60,000 nucleotides of DNA from Takakia lepidozioides (GCA_030704615.1 CM060731.1:14882001-14942000), one strand, 5' to 3'; counted from the stretch's first letter, positions 10,593 through 23,086 are shown. The notes: generated by a model not told the origin, from the letters alone. Numbers and translations: made by a program.

Positions 10593-11383
10593 TATACTTT
10601 GCAATTGAATCCTCCCCCCACTAAAACACTAAAATGTCTCTTCTCCTACGGTGAATTTATCAGGTTATCCTAGGAAGGTTCAATTTGTTGGATGAATATG
10701 GTAAGTGTGTAGCCTCAGTTTTATGGAATGGTATTTATTTCAAGATGGTTCAGGTTCCAAAATTTTATTTTCTAAGGGCCTGCTTGCAAAACCCACCAAA
10801 GGGAGGCAGAATGTAAATTCTAGTGACGACCGAAGGTCGAGAGCTAGTTTAGCGTAGAGCGTGAATAGGGTGCCAAAGTGCCACATCATCGTAACCAGGT
10901 CATCGTAGACATGTCATCGTTGTCATTTGTGTGGTCGGTTGTAACGGCCCGCTTTGAAATGACCGCAAATGAGCATCGAATTGGAGGGCTTGGAGGGCGT
11001 CTCTATAGAAACAGATAAGGAGTACATGCTATGTATGCTTGGCTGTACCCTATTCCCAGCAAAAGAGGTTATTGCAGTGAAACTTCCCCTACTAACCTGC
11101 TGATAATTCTAGCCTGAAACGAATGTACTCTGGGTGATGAAGCAAGAAAGCGCATGGAGCATGGAACAGCGCTGGCAGGAGTTGTTTGAAGATACTTCAC
11201 AATGGTGAGACAGTAGCCTTGACAAGGTGAGCTTTCTTGTGTAGGACTTTGACTGAACTCTAGTACGATCGTATTGTGTGGACTGGTGAGTGAAGTCAGA
11301 ATTTTGCTTTGCTGTCTGTATCGAGGTTGTTCTTCCTGAGCAGGTGGGTCACATACCGATCTTAGAGGGAGATCAAACATGGT

Positions 11384-11486
11384 GGATGCTTTGGAATGAA
11401 CACTTTTCCGACCCCAGTCAATGGTGGGACAATGGAGACAAAAAGGTAAATGCCTGTTGGACTACAGAGAGAAGCAGATGCAATTC
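11384..11486 (+). pseudogene. Fragment 1 of an OSB/'PDF'-like motif exon
   Basis: Encodes [19 protein letters not shown]. The pattern W-x2-x-F-x-DP-x-QWWDN-x2-K resembles the 'PDF' motif of plant organellar single-stranded-DNA-binding (OSB) proteins, which family members normally continue into PDFKHK. Here the continuation is lost (KVNACWTTE). It is one of three related copies at 11384, 11984 and 12207. A relic is more likely than a functional exon. Confidence 0.5.
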
Positions 11487-11910
11487 AGAATCAAAACTAC
11501 TGTAAAAGTAAGGTTGGGGTGTTTGCTGGAAGAACTTCAAGCCGTCAGCGTCAGCTGCTAGCAGCAAGGCTCAGGTTGTATTCACAGGGCTAGGGATAGA
11601 GGTCCAAATTCATCCAAGAAGGCCAGATTTCAAACACAAATTACTTTTGATTCCCTGTGGATCAATAGCTACAAGAATAGTAGATGGTCAATTGGAAACA
11701 ACAGTGGCAGCAGCACAATTGATAGAACAAGGCATTGCTCATGAAGGCACCTTCTCCAACACATTTCAGCCTATTTCTCCCTGTTATCAGAGTCGTCCCT
11801 AAATTTTCATGTTTAATTCTGCAAATTAGCTGGTTGAGTGACTTTTTGATAGTTTGGAGTGACTTTGACATGATATTGCCAATGTGACAAGAGGAAAGCA
11901 TCCAGAAACA

Positions 11911-11958
11911 TGTAACAGAATGTACTCATAAGACGTTGTTTGCCGTAGCCTTGTGGCT
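11911..11958 (-). mobile_element. 48-bp short insertion with 5-bp target duplication AAACA
   Basis: The duplicated block around 12176-12196 gives an empty site reading CCAGAAACAGGTAAC. In the first block the same site reads CCAGAAACA, then TGTAACAGAATG...CCTTGTGGCT, then AAACAGGTAAC. The insertion therefore adds the element plus a second AAACA. Related sequence occurs at 8627-8663, 19140-19184 and 50482-50516. Confidence 0.65.
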
Positions 11959-11983
11959 AAACAGGTAACAGAGACGAGGAGAA

Positions 11984-12100
11984 GCTGTGGAATGAATACT
12001 TTTCTGACCCCAGTCGAAGGGACAATTGAGGCAAAAAAGTGAATGCCTGTTGGATTGTAGAGAATAGCAGATGCAATTGAGCATATGAACTAGTGTGATA
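11984..12100 (+). pseudogene. Fragment 2 of OSB/'PDF'-like motif exon (frameshifted)
   Basis: DNA here matches fragments 1 and 3 (TGGAATGAATACTTTTCTGA; GAATGCCTGTTGGATT) but has lost bases around 12017, breaking the WW-N motif. It follows a copy of the same upstream sequence as fragment 3, showing that this is a block duplication. Confidence 0.5.
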
Positions 12101-12206
12101 CGTTGAGTTGGGTGTTTCCTATTGATAGTTTGGAGTGACTTTGACATGATACTGCCAATGTGACAAGAGGAAAGTATCCAGAAACAGGTAACAAAGACGA
12201 GAAAAA

Positions 12207-13334
12207 GTTGTGGAATGAATACTTTTCTGACCCGAGTCAATGGTGGAACAATCGAGGCAAAAAGGTGAATGCATGTTGGATTACAGAGACATGTATGCCA
12301 AATGTGGGTGCATTGAGGATGCGAAGGGAGTTTTCAACACTATGGCTGAACAAGATGTGGTGTCGTGGCACGCGATGCTTGCAGGGTAGGCACAGCAAGG
12401 ACGTGGGATGGTGGCTTTGGAGACCTATGATCAAATAATGGGGGAAGGGGTGAAGCCCAACCACATCACGTTTGTGTGCATTTGCAATGTATGTGCAAGC
12501 CTGACAGCCCTGGAAAAGAGCAAAGAGGTGCATGGTTGCATCGTGAAAGCTGGAATTGTACCAGATGTCATTCTGAACCATACCCTCGTGGACATGTATG
12601 CCAAATGTGGGAGGCATTTCAGCAGATTCAGATACGTTTGTCTGTCTCTTGCTTAAGTGCATCAAGATGAAAGGTCTGGAAGCTGGAAAACAGGTGCACA
12701 CTCACATTATCCAAAGTGGATTCACGCCAAGTGTTTTTCTCCTCAACACCCTTGTCAACATGTATGTTAAGTGCGGGAGCATTATGGATGCTCACCAAGT
12801 GTTCAACTGAATGCCTCAATGATCGATCTTTGATCACGTGGAATATAATGTTGGCAGGATTTACAAAGCATGGGTGTGGTAGGAATGCTATGGAGACCTA
12901 TGAGCAAAATGCTGCACGAAGGGGTGAAGCCCAACCACATCACATTTATTTGTGTTTGCAATGCTTGTGCAAGCCTGGGAGCTCTGGAAAAGGGGAAAGA
13001 GGTCCATGGTGACATCGTCAAAGCTGGAATTGTACCGGATGTCATTCTGAACGTTGCCCTAGTGGACATGTATGCCAAATGTGGGTGCATTGAGGATGCG
13101 AAGGGAGTTTTCAACACTATGGCTGAACAAGATGTGGTGTCGTGGCACGCGATGCTTGCAGGGTACACACAACAGGGACGTGGGATGGTGGCTTTGGAGA
13201 CCTATGATCAAATGATGGGGGAAGGGGTGAAGCCCAACCACATCACATTTGTGTGCATTTGCATTGTATGTGCAAGCCTGGCAGCCCTGGAAAGGGCAAA
13301 GAGGTGCATGATTATTCTGGGAGGTACCCCATGA
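12207..13334 (+). pseudogene. PLS-type PPR pseudogene fused to OSB/'PDF'-like fragment 3
   Basis: Begins with [19 protein letters not shown] and runs into PPR-like sequence. Recognisable repeat pieces include MYAKCG, GKQVHTHIIQSGFTPSVFLL, NTLVNMYVKCGSIMDAHQVF, EGVKPNHITF and LEKGKEVHGDIVKAG. The frame is broken by several stops and shifts: a TAG in LAG*AQ near 12388, a shift near 12612 and a TGA near 12808. The last part is open from about 12903 to 13334. The segment at about 12293-12610 is nearly repeated at 13067-13310, an internal duplication. Such proteins normally bind organellar RNA. This copy cannot make a full protein. Confidence 0.85.
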
Positions 13335-13981
13335 TTGTTTCACCTTATGGCTTTGGCGAGATTATTTTTTCCTCATTCTCCTTTTGTCAATTTGCGTAAC
13401 AGGGCCTCCATTCCCTTTTCTCTGTTGGCCATGCCCCAGGCAGAAATACACTAAGGGTTTCTCGAGTTTGCGGCCGATTACAAATTAGTTCAAAAGACGG
13501 GTGTAAATGGAGTTTTTCATCCATATTTACAGATGAACACTGAAAAGTATAATGATTCATTCACTTTCCGTGGTGGTTGCATTGCGGTGGTCCTTCTAGC
13601 AGCAATGCAGCTTGCTTTATGGGAATTTCATAATTACAACAGGGTAGCGCTTGCATGTATTCCACACATTTGTTAAAAAGAAAAATGAAAAAAAAATATA
13701 AGTGAAAACTGTAAAAGAATGACCATTAGAATGATCTCATGAAAACCTTTCAGTTGCAATCTCCCTTTCATTCCACATTTTTTTGACTTAATGAACAGAA
13801 CTGGATGTTACTGACATGAAGACAAGTTGTGGCTTATTCCACAGGTAACCTCCGATTCCACATCCCTGGCATATGGCTAGACGGTTTCAACAGTATGTGC
13901 ATATGGAATTTTTTTTGAAGACCTTTCACATGGGGCTCCGATGGTCTAGTGATATCACCAAATGGTATATGCTACAGTCAT
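13335..13981. other. Intergenic stretch; possible tRNA-derived SINE head
   Basis: No gene is visible. At about 13937-13994 the sequence GATGGTCTAGTGATATCACC followed by GTTTGAACCC resembles pol III A and B boxes of a tRNA-derived SINE. This is weak evidence. The right end is the 3' flank of RAD4. Confidence 0.35.
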
Positions 13982-16900
13982 CTACATCTCTTCCACTTGT
14001 AGTTTGAACCCACAAAGGCACCACTTAGTCCTCACACCAGTTTCCTCATCATAGCTCTGATTCTCTTCAGAAAAGTGATGAGTATGCAGTGCGTCTGGCC
14101 CTCCTTTCTTTTGCTCTACATCATTTCCTACCCTCCCTATGCCACCTGCTTTTTCTCCATGCAAGAATTTCTTAGCATCCATTATGCCACTTGGACTGGG
14201 TGTAGTGGTGCTACCTGCAGGACATGAATCTGTCTTATCGTTGTTTTCCTCTACACTCGTGCCTGTCTGGAGTCTGGGGGATGCAAGAAGGGATGCACTT
14301 TCGGCTTCGTAGGTTGCCCGCAGACGTTGGCGAGTTGCCACAGAGCGCAGCAGCTGGGACCACCGGCCAGCTGCCTGGTCTTCCCTCTTTCTCAGCACCT
14401 CTGCATTCCGTTGGTCCTCCGCTTCTGCATATGCCTGCAGTGAAAACATGGAAGCGAATTGAAATATGTACCGTCATCAAATCAATTCCTTGCACATACA
14501 CAATGATAATTCTGGCTGGGGACCAGTAGGAAACTAGAGCTCTACGGTGTATAGTTAAAAAGTGTAGAGCTGCACAGCTTATACATAGGATTGCCTCATG
14601 TAGTGCCAAGAATGAAGAGAAACAATATTTATCATATCATGTGTCACTTTTTTTTCACTTTCAGCACCTTTATCAGCAGATCATGTACTTACATCCATAA
14701 TCAGGCCCTCAAACTCTTCACAAACCACAATGCCATCATACACTGGAAATGACCGCCCCTTGCGAATCTCAAAGCCGACCATGGCTGGTGCAAAATCAAT
14801 GCCCAGTAGTTGAGCTAAGGGGACTAGGCGTGGGAAGCGGAGATGCACAGTGCCGGGAGGTATACACTTCTCTGACCACACATCCACCTGACCACGTTCA
14901 TTCTGATGCAAAAAATGTGATACAACCCCATTAGAACATGTTTCAGTTGTTAACCTATTCCGTGACAAAATCTAGCTAATCATTTTATCACCCAACATTC
15001 GTAAAGCACTGCTCTCAATAATTAACTTTGTAAACATACCTCCCCAACCAGAAACTGGATTACGTTTCCCGAGCGATTCTGGATTACAGCCCTCAGCCCG
15101 GGGCACTTCCGTAATCCGGGCAGGGGTAGGGGGAAATTTTCGAGCAGTGCTTTATGACAGGTAAAGTTCCTACCCTCGAACTTTCCTGGAGTTTCGAGTC
15201 TGCCCTCGGGGCGCGACTCTCAAATCCACGGGAGTCCCCCCTCAGGTAAGAACTTTATCTCTTACATAAGAGCCACCGATTAGGGCTCCCTTTAAAAGCA
15301 AGTGGCAGTTTACATACAAATGCTGCCAGGAAGGGAGTCCTATGGCTGGAAAAAAGAGAAGTTTCCTGACTAAGGTCCTTCAATAAGTTGATGCTATATG
15401 GTATGGCTATTAGGCCAATTGTTTGGCAGATAAGGTGCCTTACCCTCGGTACAATTCCACCGACAGCACGAGGGGGCTGCCAGGCTTCTGTCTGCCATTT
15501 CCCAAACAACGTTGTGCTTGATCCTGGGGTACTTCCTTCCTCCAGATTCAGCTTAGCTACGTCTGAATGGCTTTCTTTACTTGACAGATGAGATGCCTTG
15601 ACAACCTGCGCTTGCGCCCATGGGAAGTTAGAAATGATGATTGTCACTGCAGGAAGTAAAGGGTTCTACCTTCATTGCTGTCAAATCATGACCTGTTGCA
15701 TCTCCAGCTGGTGGGATCAGGTAAGCGCATTTCTCGCCTATGAAATTCGTGACAATGTTTTTATTTGATATGTGCTGTCAGACGTCTCGTGAATGAGACA
15801 AGGTGACTGCCAGTTATAAAGGCATGTCACTGACATCAATAATCACATTTCGTCAGGGACGCTGCCACCCCCAGACTCAAGGTCATAAAATGGTGTCGCT
15901 CTGACTACACATTAAGCTAGTTTTTCAAACTCTAGATGCAAAAAAAAGTGTTCTGTGGAACATTTGTTCCTGATGTTATATGCATATGAATAAAAGTTAC
16001 GGCATTGTGATTACAGTAGCCTCGGACCCACCTTCATCGGCCACCAGCCCCTAGTCCTATTTGCTCCAGGTTTATGGTTCTCAGTGGTTGACAGATTACA
16101 TGCAAATTGTCATTACATCAAAATTGAGTTCCAAGATCATTTCAAAGGACCACAAACCTTTGCGGGTGACTCCCCAAGCTTTACTTTACGACCGTCTCGA
16201 AGCCAACGGTCAGCTGTGTGCAAAGTCTGGACGCTGCTGCGTGGGTAGACTGCCTGCCCTGCACAGTACCCCAGCACTGGTCCCTTGGGATACAAGGTCT
16301 GGTATTTGGTCAACCATCTCTCTATCACATAAAGATGATGACTTTTGTATGCCTGCCACCCAGAAGAGAAAAGAGGTTAACAATTAAAAAAGCGCGAGAG
16401 AAAAAAATAACCCCTCCTCCCTCTTTGATTGCAAAGATGCTTAGCAAATTGATTGTTAGGCTATCTAATGACAGTTGCATGCAAAGATACTACCAAGTCA
16501 AGGAATCCACCAACAACCAGGTTAGATACAGGTCATGAAAATTCTCTTTCATTCATTCTGCCTACTGAAGTGTACATGAGAGGAAGAGACCTGCTGATTG
16601 GTTGGCAAAGGCTCTGTAAACATTTTGGTGTCCATTTCCATATCTTCAAGAGCACTGCGAGTATTGTTGTGAGGAGAGGAACCTGATGAATTTCTTTGAT
16701 TCAATTGCTCAAGCTTCAGTTCCTTCACAGGGGTTAATTTCCCACTAGAACCCAGTCCAGTAAGCAGTTGAATATCAGTTGAGTGTCCACTGATCTCAAG
16801 CCCTCCCACCTCCGAACCTCCCCAACCATTTGGTGCTTTAGGTTGGCACTCTGTAGAGCCTGTTTGGAATGTGAGTGGAAGTGGAGAGCTCACAGATGAG

Positions 16901-19900
16901 CCGGCAGTTGCCAGTGCCTCCAGTTGCCTGAGAGGACCTAAGGTGGAGTCCCACCAGCTTGCATCCACCCTAAGGGGGGTGACTGTTGACCACATAGTGA
17001 CATACCTGATGAACCAATTGACATGCAAAACTTGACTGAAACCCTCTGTTTGAAGATAGATCTTCCATCTGCCTCTTATCATGTAGTTTGAGTCAATCCC
17101 TTTCCCTCAGTCCCTACATCTTCAATCTGTAGCAGTGTTTGAGTGGATCTCAATGACTTGGTCACGCATGCTAATTGAGAACAGAAATACAAAAGGTGAG
17201 CTATTTTTCAAGGTTTCATACAATCGGTTCCTACGAGTCCATCAGAGGAGCAACGATTACAATTTGAAGGGGAGGATTCAATATGAGATGCAACTTGGGA
17301 AGAACATCTTGATCATTTGTCCAGTCACTTGCTCAGTAGTTCTCCACTCCATGATGAACTCCACGTCAAGTCGCAAAGAAGCAAGGGTCCTAACCTCCTA
17401 AAGGAAGAGTTACTTCACCTGCGAGTGAGATCCTTGGCTCCAGATCCGGCAAATGCAACCACATAACGCAATGGCAAGTGACATGTGGCTGCTGCCCCCT
17501 CTACCTTGTCTGCACCATCCACAATCCCTCTTGCAGCATCCACATGTATCCACCTGCAAAACAGCTGAGTCATGATGACTGACTGTCACTTTTACCTACT
17601 TTTCCAAAGAAACTTGAAATAAAGACAGTCATCTACGTAGCTGTAGCAATTCACTTTTCTTTGTAGATGTGGAAGGTTGTGAATCAGTGTTCCCTTTAGT
17701 TTCTTAGTTGTTCACTTTAATGCTCACCTACCAGTGTCGCTCTCTCCTCCACAGTAGACCTCTGCCCACTGCAGGACAGGTCCCATTTTCCGAGACCAAA
17801 CTGCAGCATTTGTCCCTCCTTTACTGTTCTTCCCCAACTTAGCAGCCCCTGCCGCACTTTTTTGTTGCTTCCAGCTTGTCCAGCCAGTGCCTACCATTGC
17901 CTTCCCCTTATCAACATTAGAGGTCTCACTGACATCCATGCTCTTAACCTCTGCTGAAGCTGTAGCAGCAAGTGCCATAGCAATCTGTAGCTCAAACTCT
18001 TCGTCCCCCTTCCTTTTTGAAGTTGTACATTTTCCTGGGCCCATGGCCAACTCAACCTCATTACCACCTGCCAACCTGCCAGCTCCACTGTCTCTGGGAT
18101 CTGCATCACTTGTTTTGGAGACCTGCTTTCCACCACCCCTCACTTTTGCATTTGCGGTGTTGTTGCTAGTCTTCATTGCCCTCTTCCCCTTGGGTCTATC
18201 ATCTCTTTGACCACCACCTTCACCCCAGACCCTCCCTCTGCTTTGGTTTCCCTCTTGGTCCCTTCCACCTGCGGTTTGTACATTATTTGCAGGTACCCTT
18301 GCACTCGAACTGTTTGTCGTGAGACTGTTGGGTAAAGCTGAGGGCACACAGCGAGCCAGAATCTGGGTCAACGTTGCCACCTTCTTACTCTCAAGATCGA
18401 TTTGAGGTTGGAACCTGATTCCAATCTCTTCATCAGCAGCCTCTGGTTCCCAGTTGGCAGAAGCTTCAAGGGACTCAGCATCTGGTTTGAGGGATGCCAC
18501 ATCCAGCACAGCCACATACCTGAAATTCATACTTCCAGTTCAGCCTGACGAATCGAAAACCCCACATTAGGTGATGCTCCCTGTAACTTTTGACAAATAA
18601 CACTTGAACTTTTATCAGTCCCTTTCAAGTGCTATTACATTGTAGAAGTGGAAACATGATTTTCCTCGGCCTCAAGAAAAACTATTACAGAGTTATTCCT
18701 GGACGAATTATATCTGGCAAAGACCATCCCACAAAGCCTTGCTTCCCTTTCATTAGTAGCTCCAAGGAACCAAAACACTTAGAGAGTAGCATCACAAGTA
18801 AAGGGACCACACAAGATCAAAGAGAAAATGTACCGGGTAGTGAAACCTAAGCCTCGGAAAAGAGAGACGGAGAGTGCAGCAATCTGCAGCACAACCCATT
18901 ACACAATCTTTAAAGAATGGCACTGGGATTGCAGCCCTTACTCCTGACCTGCCTGCCTGCTGCTGTTACAGTCTTATCTCTTTCGCTCACTCAAATTGAC
19001 TGGCAGTTTTATGGTTATGGTGGCTGGTGCCACTGTTCTGTTCATTCCGTCTTCTCTTTTCCTGTCACATAAGCTCATTGAGTTACCTGTGGACATGATA
19101 TAGTCTCTTCTTTACTTCTTTCTCTGTAATGCTCTTAGTCCACAAGGCTACGGCAAACAATGTCTTATGAGTACATTCTGTAACCCTCTAGTGAAGTCAG
19201 TGACTGATATTGATGCCAAGAGTAGTCAGACCAAAGGGGGAATGATGCTGAAAAGTGAACAAGTTGCAACCTCGAACCCAGCCTTTCATGAACAATTGGA
19301 CTCAGGACTACCCTTAAGGGCCTTTCCACGCTGCAGTAGACTAAAGTTAGAACTAAGAGTAAGTTGTTTCATAACTTGAGGTTAATCCATCTCAGAAAGA
19401 GCATGTCCCATTTTTGTGGGCATGATGGTGAGACTACTGACCTTACCGACACATTTTAAGGGTCTCTCTAGAGTACCTCTTCTGGAGATCCAACTTGCTT
19501 TTGAAGGACCTGAGGTAAACGAGTCTGTAATGGTTCACCATCTAGCCCAATTGCATGTGACGAGCCTTCCCCAGGCGTCAGCAGACGGAAGGTGCTGTGA
19601 AACTGCACACAAAGACCCACCAGTCCCATGAAACATACATCCTCTAGTATAAAAAAAAGACAAAGCACAATTTACAAACTTTTCCCAAGAGGAATGAGAG
19701 CCTCACCATTGGAAATGACTCTCGAGCAGACAGTTCTCTGCTATAACCTTTCAAACCTTCAACTGCAGCACATTTCCAAGACACCTCTAGAAGTGACTGC
19801 ACACTCTGTTACTTGCCATTGGCACGAGTAAGCCAGTAAACTACAAGATGAAGATTCAGGTGACACCTCTTGTATGCCGAGGTGGTCCAGGATAATGCAG

Positions 19901-21602
19901 CTAGTTACGTAACATTCTCACTGGTCAATTTAGTTGTTATTCACTGTGTTGGAATGATGGCTTACCCAGCTAACTAGATGCTCCAATCGGCCTGGTGTCA
20001 GCTTCTCGATGTCAACGGATGGCATCAGACGCGATGGGAGTACAGAGACTAATGAAGCCTTCGATGGTCGTTGATGCCGGCACAGGAACCCAGATAAAAA
20101 AGCTGAGAGTGCCTTCATTGAACAAAGTAGGAAATAACCAAGGCAGGACAAAAAGGCAACACCAAGAGAGCCATCTTATCTGACCTTATAAGCATTTTTT
20201 TTGCAGAAACTAAGCAAGATATATGGAGTCAGAATGGCAGGCAACCAAGATAAATCTCATACTGGAGCGTCCAAAGTAACATCAATTAGAGACCTGAAGA
20301 AGAGGGTCATCACATGCAGCATCAATGGCCCTTCCTCGTGCTAGCAAGCAGAGCAAATGTGACTTGTGGACCAGCGTTGCAAATTCCTGCCAAGTCAGAT
20401 GAGCAAATCAGCCAATCTTGCATGTTACACCTCTTCAATCTCGCTTGTACGTGCTTGAACAGTAGGCGCCTCATATCTACAACCTTATGAATCATGAAGG
20501 TAGGCTGGCCTTAACTGTGCAACTGTGCAGCAGGAATCTCCCCTCTAATCCCCAGCAAATGTCACCTTTCCAGCATCCAAAGATGATACAACACATACTT
20601 TGATGTGCAATAGACTGAACATGGGAAGAACAGCACTCCATCACACACAGAGCTGTGAAATCCCACCTTGGCTAGATACCAACCTACTGCAGTCACTGCA
20701 CTTTGAGAACCCTAACACTGTCTACAGCTCACGGTTGCAATCAATTTTGTTCTGTTTAGAAATATTCAGCAGATAGGATTCGCAGCTCATGGACCTTATC
20801 TTTTGCTGAAGCTCTTTTGAGAGAGACCTTCCCCCGCTGCTTTTCAGAGGAGTCTGCTGGGATACCATCCACATGAAAGCTGACCTCTCCATTCCAACCT
20901 TTGGCAGGGCTATTCTCCCTGTCAATGGGTATCCCCACTCTTGCAGCATCATCACCGTCTTCCCAATCGAATTCATCCTCTTCGCAAGGAAGGGTCTCTT
21001 CAAGCTCCTGTGCACATTACGAATTTGAGGGATTTTTCCAGTACTCACTATAGAGGATCTTGAGATGATATCACCTACAATACAGTCAGAATCTGATTTC
21101 TTTCTAACCATTTTGCTTGGCTTCTCCCTAACATACCTGGCTTGCAGATTGTCCAGCCAGACTGTTCTGCACAGTTGGCTGCTGAAGTTGTCCAGAGTCT
21201 TGTGTTGTCCGGGCGAGTGCCCCACACACCACTGCATCAGTAGTGATGTGTTTTCGTAATAAAGTTCCCTCTCCAGATGACCGGCGTTGTTGGAAAAGGG
21301 TATCATCACATTCTCCTGCTAATTTCCGTCTGGTCTGTCTCTGCCAAAAGGTAGATCTCTCTGAGTTGTGAGCAATACTTGTTGTGATCTTTTCGTATTG
21401 ACAAGTTGATGTAATCTCACAAACAATATACGGACTACTTTCAGTGATAGAAGGTATTCACCGTGCCACCCTGTGAAGTAGCTGCCCGACGCCTTTTGGC
21501 AGCTGCTTGACGCTCGCCAACACGATCCAGCAGCTGGTCCACCGTTTGCTGAGACACATTGGCCAGGGTTGCTGCCCACACCCGTTGGATGATCAGTAGG
21601 AC
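13982..21602 (-). CDS. RAD4: DNA repair protein RAD4/XPC homolog (5' end unresolved)
   Basis: Exons on the minus strand, in order: 21602-21462, 21007-20795, 20386-20294, 20058-19966, 19602-19477, 18883-18834, 18519-17728, 17553-17419, 17005-16591, 16352-16158, 15605-15444, 14902-14693 and 14434-13982. Splice phases agree from 21007 to the stop. Landmarks: acidic DEFDWEDG near the N-terminus; LVHKSHLLCLLARGR; FHSTFRLLTPGEG; LFRGLGFTTRYVAVLDVASL; the transglutaminase-fold segment WSRKMGPVLQWAEVYCGG then WIHVDAARGIVDG; TEPLPTNQQAYKSHHLYVIE and WLTKYQTLYPKGPVLGYC (BHD1); FGKWQTEAWQPPRAVGGIVP and NERGQVDVWSEKCIPPGTV (BHD2/3); PRLVPLAQLLGIDFAPAMVG. In the family, RAD4/XPC recognises helix-distorting lesions for global nucleotide excision repair, together with RAD23 and centrin. 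An exon between 21330 and 21050 is likely but ambiguous, and a candidate start ATG lies at 23086 (MTDDSYFVHCDREVQ). No disabling mutation was seen. The resolved part is about 1025 aa. Confidence 0.93.
15002..15154. mobile_element. Small inverted-repeat element in a RAD4 intron
   Basis: TAAAGCACTGCTC (15002-15014) is inverted as GAGCAGTGCTTTA (15142-15154). The roughly 150-bp interior is GC-rich compared with the intron and contains GGATTAC and GTAATCC near 15057-15115. It looks like a MITE-type insertion between RAD4 exons 14693-14902 and 15444-15605. Confidence 0.55.
19140..19184 (+). repeat. Copy of short dispersed element (CTTATGAGTACATTCTG family)
   Basis: Reads CACAAGGCTACGGCAAAC...TCTTATGAGTACATTCTGTA, matching the inverted copy at 11911-11958 nearly base for base. 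It lies in a RAD4 intron. Confidence 0.8.
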
Positions 21603-23085
21603 CTAAAAGTTCACCACTACAATATTGTCCCCTAAGGCATAAATATGCCTAAAAATGGAGAGGTAGCATTGCAAGAAACATTCACAGCTTCAAGGCACAC
21701 ATTTTCCCACAATGGGACTCTTCTACAGGAGATCTCCTAGAAATGTAGGGTGAATGAAGGACATCCACATCCTCAAAATTAATAGAGTCCCCCAGCCAAA
21801 AGTACACGAATGCTATATGAAAGTACACGAGTCGATGAGTGGTGAAAGGTTAGGAAGGGTTGTCTACTGTACACCTACATCCAGTGGCGGCTGTAAGGTC
21901 TGCATTCGAATTTTCAGTCGTCTCTCCATGTAAGGACTCGAGAAGATTTTCAAGCCCTGCATATTGCACTTCTCACTTTAATATTGAAGTGACACACTTA
22001 GCTATAGAATCACTCACAGACTACCAACTAAATTAACAACACCTAACTCTCCATCGCAGAAACATGATATACTTGTCACTAGGTGTCAGGTGACTTTTAT
22101 ATCCATCTGGCTTCACTTTACCATGAACCTTTTTGAGGATGAAGCCTGCTTGTTAAAACCTCTCACCTCTCACAGTGGCAGTCTCTCACCCCTGACTAAG
22201 GTGTATCCTACCTTATTGAGTTGCCATGGGTCTAGACAGCCCACAACAAGCCTCTGCTGCAAAAGTTGCAAGGAGAACCAAACAATGTAATTGGCCTCTG
22301 CTGTAGGCCAATTACATTATGACTAGAATGATTCAACTGAAACAAGCGGGAGTGGTGAAGACCCAGACCAGCTAAGATAGCTCACCAGACTGCTCTTTCG
22401 CAGCTTTGCTTGCCTTTCGAGTCCGCATGAATCAGCCTTTCTGCGTCAAAATTCCCTTGTTAGCTCTCTATGCTCTAAACAGCACATTATAGATATTTTT
22501 GTTCTGAGTGTTAATGGGCTTCCTTAACCCCTGAATGCCGACCCTAAATTCTGCTTGCACACCAGTCAGGCACAGTAATTCAGTCTTAAACGTTCTCGAT
22601 GCCTGAAAATCAGGCGATGACTGAAATTCGTGGTTATTCCATAATCGTTCTATCCCCCAAATCCATCTCTGATACTGGTTGACGATGCCCAATGCCACAT
22701 CGTAGATCCCTTAACGGAAATTGTTTCCTTAGCTTCCTGAAAGAATTAAGCTTAGTTGCTGGGACGAATTGGGTGTTACCCACGTTTCCCTTTCGAATTC
22801 CTTCCACTGTTAGCACTAAGGGCAGATCTTATACTAACTAAAAGAACACTTACTAAAAGCAGAGTACGGAGAAGGCACACAGAGAGAATGACAACATGAA
22901 CTTACTTGACAGATAGAGTTGAAACCACAAACAAATACTTATGAGTGAGTTCTGGAAGACCCAATGAGGCCTGTAGTAACAACATCAAACAGCTCATCGA
23001 GCACCACGAGATCTTCTTTGCAAGCTTCTGCGGCTGGACTCCTGGACTTCCCTGTCACAATGGACGAAATATGAATCGTCGGTCA
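21603..23085. other. RAD4 5' region: long intron or upstream exons not resolved
   Basis: If translation starts at the minus-strand ATG at 23086, this is intronic or holds short exons. On the minus strand 23064-22944 reads IVTGKSRSPAAEACKEDLVV and further open sequence, which could be coding, but no splice pair is convincing. A hairpin with 14-bp arms lies at 22284-22318. Confidence 0.4.
22284..22318. repeat. Perfect inverted repeat, 14-bp arms, 7-bp loop
   Basis: AATGTAATTGGCCT (22284-22297) pairs with AGGCCAATTACATT (22305-22318) around CTGCTGT. Each arm contains ATTGG/CCAAT, a CCAAT-box core, on both strands. Confidence 0.9.
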
Positions 23086-23086
23086 T

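Larger units (their letters stand above)
8236..11380. other. Gene-free stretch with dispersed and simple repeats
   Basis: No protein-coding gene is supported. It contains a copy of a short dispersed element (8627-8663), a hairpin with 12-bp arms (8892-8903 and 8912-8923), an A-rich simple repeat (9208-9246), two related segments beginning GGAGGACAATTTTACC (8340) and GGAGGTCATTTTGACC (9651), a CT microsatellite, a C-run/A-run and a MITE at 10388-10592. Confidence 0.7.

Noticed and set aside
15670-15737. Extra RAD4 exon (KCAYLIPPAGDATG)
   Set aside because: Exon 16158-16352 joins 15444-15605 directly in phase, giving the expected PAKVVKA junction. No room for this exon in the family pattern.
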